Assembly: GCA_027081495.1 (NCBI GenBank)
Contig: JALWKJ010000208.1
Span: forward strand, 1-10,915
From: Campylobacterales bacterium
Lineage (GTDB): Bacteria; Campylobacterota; Campylobacteria; Campylobacterales; QNZT01
Direction of reading: 5' to 3'
DNA: 10,915 nt
This document shows, piece after piece, positions 5,989 through 10,915 of the stretch. The position numbers and the translations under genes were made by a program. How positions within the stretch are numbered: the first letter of the stretch is position 1; every line of letters starts with the position of its first letter. The notes beneath the pieces were generated by a model. The model did no database searches. It had not been told where the DNA came from and worked only from the letters and a program-made list of their open reading frames with translations.

Positions 5989-7497
5989 CTACTTAAATCT
6001 ATATTGAAGAGCTTCTAGGAGGTCTTGTTTTTTTATGTCGTCATGAGATTCTATGTCGGCGATAGTTCTAGCGATTTTAAGTGTTTTGTTGATAGCTCTT
6101 TGACTTAAACCGAAACGATCCGACGCGTTGTTTAAAAGTTGTGTGCAACTATGATCAAGCGCGCAAAATTTTGAAATTTGAGTATCGCTAAGTTTTCCGT
6201 TTAACTCTTTTTGTCCTCTGCGAAATTGTATTTCAAATATATCTTTTACTTTTTTAAACATTTGTAAAGATGTGATTGAGGGTTTATCGGTATGTTTTGT
6301 TTCGCCCATTTGCACATAGATATCTATCCTGTCGGTAAGCGGCGAGGAGAGTCTCTTTTTATATCGCGCGATTTCAAGATCGTTGCAGCGACATTCGTTT
6401 TTTAGACTTAGAAGATTTCCGCAAGGACAAGGATTCATAGCCGCGACAAATAAAAATTTTGTTTTATATCGGATTTTGCTGTTTACTCTCGATATGAGAA
6501 GATGATGATCTTCAAGCGGTTCTCTTAGGCTTTCAAGTATCGTTTTTGGAAAATGCGGAATCTCGTCAAAAAATAAAACGCCGTTGTTAGCGAGGGCGAC
6601 TTCTCCGATTTTAGCGCTTTTGCTGCCTCCTCCAAAAACGCTAGCGGCGGTTGCGCTATGATGAGGAGAGCGAAAATTTCTTATCGGCGTGAAGTCGGGT
6701 TCCAGTTTTTCGAGCGCTCTTAGTTTAGCTTTTTCCAAAATTTCATCTAAACTCATGGGAGGGAGTATATACGGAAGTCTTTTGGCACACATACTTTTTC
6801 CGCAGCCAGGACTTCCTTCAAATAGGATATTGTGCATACCGCATGCGGCGATAAGCGAAGCTCTTTTTGCTATCTCTTGTCCTTTTACATCTTTAAAATC
6901 AAGAGCGAATGTTTGGGTATAATAATATTTATCGTTGTTTATTTTTATATATTTATGATTTAGAGATTTGCTTGAATCTATCTTTTTATCCGCGCCCATA
7001 GAAGTCATAATCTCTATAGCTTCTTTTAAATTGTTTGCCGGATAAATTTCAAGCTGGGGAATTTTACTGATTTTTTCAACACTGTTTTGAGGGATTATCA
7101 CTTTTTTGACGAGATTCTCTTTCTTTAGGGAAAGAATTATCGCAAAAAGAGTTGCCGTATCTTTTAATCCGCCGTCAAGTCCAAGTTCTCCAAATGCCAT
7201 AAAATCGCCAAAGTCCGCTTTACTTTTTTGAAGAGCTATCAAAAGAGCGATGGGAAGGTCAAAATGACTTCCCTCTTTTCTAAGATCGGAGGGAGAGAGA
7301 TTTACCGTGACTTTTTGTGGAGGAAATTTAAAATCAATAGCGCTTAGAGCCGATTTGATTCTCTCTTTTGATTCTTGTATGGAAGTCTGCGCGAGTCCAA
7401 CGATAGAGAAGCTCGGAAGCGCTCTTACAAACGCTACCTCCACATCTACGACTTTTGCGTCAAAAAGCTCAAGAGTAGCGCAGCGTAACCGCTTCAT
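5989..7497 (-). CDS. comM: ComM / YifB-type Mg-chelatase-like AAA+ ATPase
   Basis: The 502-aa protein is a full-length member of the ComM/YifB family. In naturally transformable bacteria such as Vibrio and Haemophilus, ComM is a hexameric helicase that promotes branch migration of incoming DNA during homologous recombination. The N-terminal ChlI/Lon-protease-like domain (about 1-165) carries FSIVGLAQTSIQESKERI and VNLSPSDLRKEGSHFDLPI. The AAA+ core has Walker A GSPGCGKS (228-235), Walker B GVLFFDE (306-312) and R390 in LTDRIDI. The paired CPC and CRC cysteines (357, 359, 369, 371) resemble the family's metal-binding loop. The C-terminal domain has LSQRAINKTLKIARTIAD. The ATG lies three nt after the def stop (TAG CAT ATG), so it is the last gene of the tig-clpP-def operon. 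Its stop is one nt from that of the convergent gene. Confidence 0.94.
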   Translation of the reverse strand: MKRLRCATLELFDAKVVDVEVAFVRALPSFSIVGLAQTSIQESKERIKSALSAIDFKFPPQKVTVNLSPSDLRKEGSHFDLPIALLIALQKSKADFGDFMAFGELGLDGGLKDTATLFAIILSLKKENLVKKVIIPQNSVEKISKIPQLEIYPANNLKEAIEIMTSMGADKKIDSSKSLNHKYIKINNDKYYYTQTFALDFKDVKGQEIAKRASLIAACGMHNILFEGSPGCGKSMCAKRLPYILPPMSLDEILEKAKLRALEKLEPDFTPIRNFRSPHHSATAASVFGGGSKSAKIGEVALANNGVLFFDEIPHFPKTILESLREPLEDHHLLISRVNSKIRYKTKFLFVAAMNPCPCGNLLSLKNECRCNDLEIARYKKRLSSPLTDRIDIYVQMGETKHTDKPSITSLQMFKKVKDIFEIQFRRGQKELNGKLSDTQISKFCALDHSCTQLLNNASDRFGLSQRAINKTLKIARTIADIESHDDIKKQDLLEALQYRFK

Positions 7498-7500
7498 ATG

Positions 7501-8016
7501 CTATTTTTTGCTCTTTAATTTTTTCTTCCACTCTTTTTCAAATTTCTTTCTTTTTAAAAAGGAGAGTTTTTCTATAAACAGTTCTCCTTTTAAGTGGTCG
7601 CATTCATGTTGAAACGCTATAGCCATAAGCTCGTCATAATCCGTTAATATTTTATTTCCATGACGATCAAAATATGAAACTTTGATTTTTTGAGCTCTTT
7701 GGACATCTTCGTAATATTCGGGAACGCTAAGGCAGCCTTCCTTATATACGGTATGTCCTTGCATTTCAAGGATTTTCGGGTTTATAACTTCTACTAGATT
7801 TTCTTTTAGCTGTTTGTCGTCTTTGTCCGGAATATTTATAATAAGCACATTTAAAGGTACGGCTATTTGAATCGCCGCGAGACCTATGCCGTTTTTTTCC
7901 ATCATGGTTTCATACATGTCATCAAGCAGAAGATGAAGTTCTTCGTCAAATCTGGTTATATCTTTTGAAGGTTTTTTTAAAAGCTTATCGGGATAGGTAA
8001 TGATTTCTCGGATCAA
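7501..8016 (-). CDS. def: Peptide deformylase
   Basis: This 171-aa metalloenzyme removes the formyl group from the N-terminal methionine of nascent proteins as they leave the ribosome. All three family motifs are intact: GIGLAAIQI (43-51), EGCLSVPEYY (93-102) with metal ligand C95, and QHECDHLKGELF with H137, E138 and H141. The lysine-rich tail (FLKRKKFEKEWKKKLKSKK) extends the C-terminal helix, as in Gram-negative enzymes that dock on the ribosome through this helix. The start is TTG (8014-8016); AGGA lies eight nt upstream and overlaps the TAG of the previous gene. No ATG or GTG fits the conserved start IREIITYPDKLL. It sits in the operon with tig and clpP, all acting on newly made chains. 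Confidence 0.96.
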   Translation of the reverse strand: MIREIITYPDKLLKKPSKDITRFDEELHLLLDDMYETMMEKNGIGLAAIQIAVPLNVLIINIPDKDDKQLKENLVEVINPKILEMQGHTVYKEGCLSVPEYYEDVQRAQKIKVSYFDRHGNKILTDYDELMAIAFQHECDHLKGELFIEKLSFLKRKKFEKEWKKKLKSKK

Positions 8017-8026
8017 AAGTTCTTTC

Positions 8027-9034
8027 CTAATGAAGCTGATTTATGGCGGTTGATATTATCTGTTCTTTTGTCTGATGCGTAACGATTTTTGTCGCGGAAA
8101 AATCTAGTTCAATGTCGATATTTTGCGAATCGACTATATAGTTTGTAAAACTAATCATGTGATCGATACTTTCTATAGCTTTTTGAGCTTGCGCGACATT
8201 TGTATGTTTTAAAAGAATTATAAATATATCGTTTCCCAGATGAGCCACTATATCGCTTCTTCTTGATCTGTTCATGATCATATTCGCTATATTTTTTATT
8301 ATCAGTTCCTGATCTTTTCTGAGTTTTATTTTTTCAAACGATTTTGTTTGAATCTTAAAAGCCAAAATCGAGCTTTCATGTCCAAAAGTAGCAATATTTT
8401 TTTTCTCGGTTTCCAATGCTTTAAAAAGATAGTTTTTGTTGTAAACATCATATTTCGGATCAAAGATCGAATTTTTATGAAATCGCTTGATACTTTCTGA
8501 AACTTCAATATATTTATCTTTTAAAGTCGCCTGTTGTTTTTCCAGAGTGCCGATAACTTCATCCAAACTCTCTTTATACGCGACAAGAGCGACTTGTCCG
8601 GAACCGTTTAAAATCTCCTGTTTTTTGATTTTCGTTAATTTTCTCAATTTATTTATTTTTGAGTACATATTTGAAACGGTGTCGAGAATGGCTTTGATTT
8701 GTTTAAAACTCTCTTTGATGTTGTTCTCGACTTGAGCGACATAATTGTGTTCTTCAATCGTTTCGGCATCAAGAACTTTAAGTATATTTTTTCTTTGGAT
8801 AACGGGTTTTTCTTCCAGTAGTTTTTCAAAATATATAGAGTAGTTTTCAGGCGTTGCCGGAATCTTTTCATTTAACATTTTATCTATAACCTGTTTTGAA
8901 AAGAGTCCGACTTGTTTGACCGTGCTATCGTCATTTGTAAAAGTGATACTGTTTTGCTGGTTTTCTATCTTCATCTTTCGCTTCTTGGTATCTTTTTCGA
9001 TAATAGTTCCTTCATGGTCAATACAATACAACAT
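8027..9034 (-). CDS. Degenerate GGDEF-domain protein, probably catalytically inactive
   Basis: The 335-aa soluble protein has an N-terminal helical part including PATPENYSIYFEKLL (59-73), a long coiled-coil-like region (about 95-185) and a C-terminal GGDEF-like domain (about 190-335). The domain starts with FDPKYDVYNKNYL, matching the usual DxLTGLxNRxxL. The signature is HLGNDIF (265-271) where RYGGDEF is expected, so the catalytic Glu is Ile and one Gly is Asn. The metal-binding acidic residues of the first strand are also replaced (FKIQTKSF). In contrast, RRSD (258-261) keeps the RxxD inhibitory-site motif at the normal five-residue distance. Diguanylate cyclase activity is therefore unlikely; c-di-GMP binding or a scaffold role is inference. 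The start may instead be Met21 (8974), since the ATG at 9034 has no strong Shine-Dalgarno. It begins seven nt after clpP. Confidence 0.85.
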   Translation of the reverse strand: MLYCIDHEGTIIEKDTKKRKMKIENQQNSITFTNDDSTVKQVGLFSKQVIDKMLNEKIPATPENYSIYFEKLLEEKPVIQRKNILKVLDAETIEEHNYVAQVENNIKESFKQIKAILDTVSNMYSKINKLRKLTKIKKQEILNGSGQVALVAYKESLDEVIGTLEKQQATLKDKYIEVSESIKRFHKNSIFDPKYDVYNKNYLFKALETEKKNIATFGHESSILAFKIQTKSFEKIKLRKDQELIIKNIANMIMNRSRRSDIVAHLGNDIFIILLKHTNVAQAQKAIESIDHMISFTNYIVDSQNIDIELDFSATKIVTHQTKEQIISTAINQLH

Positions 9035-9041
9035 AACGGCT

Positions 9042-9629
9042 CTATTTAAAACTTTTTTCCAGTACTTTATCGATCAAGCCGTACTCTTTAGCTTCTTCGG
9101 CGCTCATAAAAAAATCTCTTTCCGTATCGTCTTGAAGTTTTTCAAGAGGTTGACCGGTTTGTTCGGCCAATATATGATTTAGAGTATCTTTCATTCTCTG
9201 AATCTCTTTTGCCTGTATCTGAATATCCGTCGCTTGACCCTGCGCCCCGCCTAGCGGTTGATGAATCATAACTCTGGCATGCGGTAGGGCGTATCTTTTT
9301 CCTTTCGCACCCGAAGAGAGCAAAAAAGCCCCCATAGACGCCGCTTGACCGATACAAATCGTACATACATCCGGCTTGATGTAGTTCATGGTATCAAACA
9401 TACTCATTCCGCTCGTTATGACTCCGCCAGGAGAGTTGATATATAAAAATATATCTTTATCCGGATCTTCGGCTTCGAGAAAAAGAAGTTGAGCTACTAC
9501 CGTTGACGCTACGGCGTCGTTTACCTCGCCGCTTAACATAATGATTCTATCTTTTAGGAGTCTGGAAAATATATCGTAACTTCTCTCTCCTCTTCCGGTT
9601 TTTTCTACTACTATCGGCACATAACTCAT
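9042..9629 (-). CDS. clpP: ATP-dependent Clp protease proteolytic subunit
   Basis: This 195-aa serine peptidase assembles into the 14-subunit barrel that degrades proteins unfolded by ClpX or ClpA. The catalytic triad is complete: S98 in GQAASMG, H123 in MIHQP and D172 in ERDFFMS. Other family marks are YDIFSRLLKDRIIMLSGEV (18-36), LYINSPGGVITSGMSMFDTM and the handle region GGAQGQATDIQIQAKEI. The N-terminus is short, consistent with little or no propeptide. The ATG has AAGGA seven nt upstream, and this site overlaps the TAA of tig, so translation is likely coupled. The tig-clpP order is widely conserved in Proteobacteria, usually followed by clpX; here a GGDEF-like gene and def follow instead, as Campylobacterota have tig-clpP-def. 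Confidence 0.97.
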   Translation of the reverse strand: MSYVPIVVEKTGRGERSYDIFSRLLKDRIIMLSGEVNDAVASTVVAQLLFLEAEDPDKDIFLYINSPGGVITSGMSMFDTMNYIKPDVCTICIGQAASMGAFLLSSGAKGKRYALPHARVMIHQPLGGAQGQATDIQIQAKEIQRMKDTLNHILAEQTGQPLEKLQDDTERDFFMSAEEAKEYGLIDKVLEKSFK

Positions 9630-9638
9630 TATTTTTCC

Positions 9639-10915
9639 TTAGTTTTGCTTTTTTTCGTTAAAAAGTTTTGTAAAAAGCTTATCTTCAACGATTGCCATTT
9701 TTACCGCCGGCAATAGTCCCTGCTCTTCATACTGTTTGATGAGAGCCTGCGGATCTTGACCGCTTTGAACGGCTTCAAAGTATAGAGTCTGCATAACTTC
9801 TTGATCATCTACGACAATCTCCTCTTTTTTTGCCAACTCATCAACCAAAAAGGTAAGTTTAACGCTGTCGATCGCATCGTTTCGAAACTCTTCTCTTTTC
9901 TTTTTTGCCGCCTCGACATCGGTTGTATATGTTTTGATCTCATCTTCTTTCATAGATCCCAGAGCATTTCTAAACGCCATATCTATTTCCTGTTCGACAA
10001 TATTTTCGGGAAGATCAATCTCATACTTTTTAACCAAAGCCTCTACAAACTCCGGCTTTACCTTTTCTTGATAAATTTTTGAAAGTTTTTCGTTTTCAAT
10101 CTGGTTTTCGACTTTTTTCTCAAGAGCCTCTTTTGTCGGCGATTCCTCTTGAGGCAAGAACTTTTTCAACAGCTCTTCATCTATATCGGTTGGAATCACC
10201 TTTTCTTGAATTTCAATCAGCGTAACTTTAAAAACCGCATCTTTTCCGGCAAGATCGCTTGAGTGGTACTCTTTTGGGAATGTGACGGTAATCTCTTTTG
10301 ACTCGCCTTCGTTCATGCCGATCAACTGATCTTCAAAACCGGGAATAAAACTTCCGCTTCCTATTTGAAGAGTATATGCGTTTGCGCTTCCTCCCTCAAA
10401 AGGAGTTTTGTCGATAAATCCTTCAAAGTCTATAAGCGCGTAATCGTCTTTTTGTAACGCTCTTGTATCTTTTAATTTTTGTATCGGCGCGGAAGATTTG
10501 ATCATTTGATCGATTCTTTCTTTGACCTCTTCTTTTGTCGCTTCGGGTTTTTCAAAATCCGGAATGAGTTCTTTATAGTTATCGATCTCGATATTCGGTT
10601 TTGTAGCTATCGCAATCTCTACTAAAAAGTCGCCGTTATCGTTTTCATCGAATTTTTTTACGCTAGGCTCGCCGATAATCTGCTCAGGTTCTATTTTCAG
10701 TTCTTCAAGAGCTTTTTCATATACCTCTCTTAACGCTTCGTTTTGAGCGTCTTGATTAAGTTTATCGCCGTATCTGGCTTTTACCACATGAGCCGGTACT
10801 TTTCCCTTTCTAAAACCGGCAATTTGCATATCTTTTGCCGCCGCTTCGGCTAAAGCCGTCTTTTTTTGATCGATGTCCTCTTTTGAAATTGTCGCTTCAA
10901 CATTTGCATTTGCGG
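9639..10915 (-). CDS. tig: Trigger factor (5' end cut by the window edge)
   Basis: Trigger factor is the ribosome-bound chaperone that meets nascent chains at the exit tunnel; its middle domain has peptidyl-prolyl isomerase activity. The frame is open to the right edge of the window. The Met at 10829 is internal, since 28 further residues (starting ANANVEATISKED) match the normal N-terminal domain upstream of it. About ten residues are missing by comparison with E. coli. The ribosome-binding signature GFRKGKVP is present. The FKBP-type domain (roughly residues 156-235 of the visible part) has DYALIDFEGFIDKTPFEGG, LQIGSGSFIPGFEDQLIGM and ITVTFPKEY. The C-terminal helical chaperone domain is complete and ends in NEKKQN. 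It is the first visible gene of the operon; its promoter lies outside the window. Confidence 0.97.
   Translation of the reverse strand, partial: ANANVEATISKEDIDQKKTALAEAAAKDMQIAGFRKGKVPAHVVKARYGDKLNQDAQNEALREVYEKALEELKIEPEQIIGEPSVKKFDENDNGDFLVEIAIATKPNIEIDNYKELIPDFEKPEATKEEVKERIDQMIKSSAPIQKLKDTRALQKDDYALIDFEGFIDKTPFEGGSANAYTLQIGSGSFIPGFEDQLIGMNEGESKEITVTFPKEYHSSDLAGKDAVFKVTLIEIQEKVIPTDIDEELLKKFLPQEESPTKEALEKKVENQIENEKLSKIYQEKVKPEFVEALVKKYEIDLPENIVEQEIDMAFRNALGSMKEDEIKTYTTDVEAAKKKREEFRNDAIDSVKLTFLVDELAKKEEIVVDDQEVMQTLYFEAVQSGQDPQALIKQYEEQGLLPAVKMAIVEDKLFTKLFNEKKQN

Noticed and set aside
7307..7612. A 101-codon plus-strand frame across the comM-def junction
   Set aside because: It is antisense to two intact, motif-rich genes and its phenylalanine-rich tail mirrors the lysine-rich end of Def.
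9142..9366. A 74-codon minus-strand frame inside clpP
   Set aside because: It is out of frame with the complete ClpP and has no family features.
9639..10829. Met at 10829 as the trigger factor start
   Set aside because: The frame continues to the window edge with residues that fit the trigger factor N-terminal domain, so this Met is internal and the gene is truncated by the window.

Overview
The window looks like chromosomal core DNA of a free-living member of the Campylobacterota (formerly Epsilonproteobacteria), most like Sulfurimonas and its relatives. The basis is the low G+C, lysine- and isoleucine-rich proteins, the gene order tig - clpP - def (also known from Campylobacter), and compact operons with overlapping stops and starts. 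The genus is inference. No mobile element, CRISPR array, phage gene or rRNA is visible.

Left part (1-1162): the end of an unidentified plus-strand gene is followed, in the same reading frame and after a TAA, by a 325-codon plus-strand gene of unknown function with a poor start. The two may be one gene broken by a nonsense codon. A short convergent gap follows. It holds an imperfect inverted repeat and, on the minus strand, an in-frame open extension of the next gene.

Middle left (1163-2092): a minus-strand array of five tRNAs is transcribed in the order Pro(TGG), His(GTG), Arg(TCG), Arg(TCT), Leu(TAG). A near-consensus sigma-70 promoter precedes it, and cutA follows only 28 nt after the last tRNA with no visible terminator. 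All five tRNAs encode their CCA end.

Middle (2093-4882): a minus-strand cluster nnr (NAD(P)HX repair) - purN (purine synthesis) - thiG (thiamine thiazole synthesis). nnr and purN overlap by 4 nt and purN starts with TTG. Divergent from nnr is a 349-aa protein of unknown function with three predicted membrane segments. Its extended -10 promoter lies so close to the ATG that the mRNA is probably leaderless.

Right part (5989-10915): a tight minus-strand operon tig (cut by the window end) - clpP - GGDEF-like gene - def - comM. It joins co-translational folding (trigger factor), N-terminal deformylation (Def) and proteolysis (ClpP) with a DNA-uptake/recombination ATPase (ComM). The GGDEF-like protein has lost its catalytic signature but keeps the RxxD c-di-GMP-binding I-site motif, so it may be a receptor rather than an enzyme. 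comM and the 349-aa gene converge with one nucleotide between their stop codons.

Most of the window is ordinary housekeeping DNA. The points most worth a second look are the degenerate GGDEF protein, the 349-aa membrane protein and its leaderless promoter, the possible nonsense-broken gene at the left edge, and the protein-like extension after cutA.
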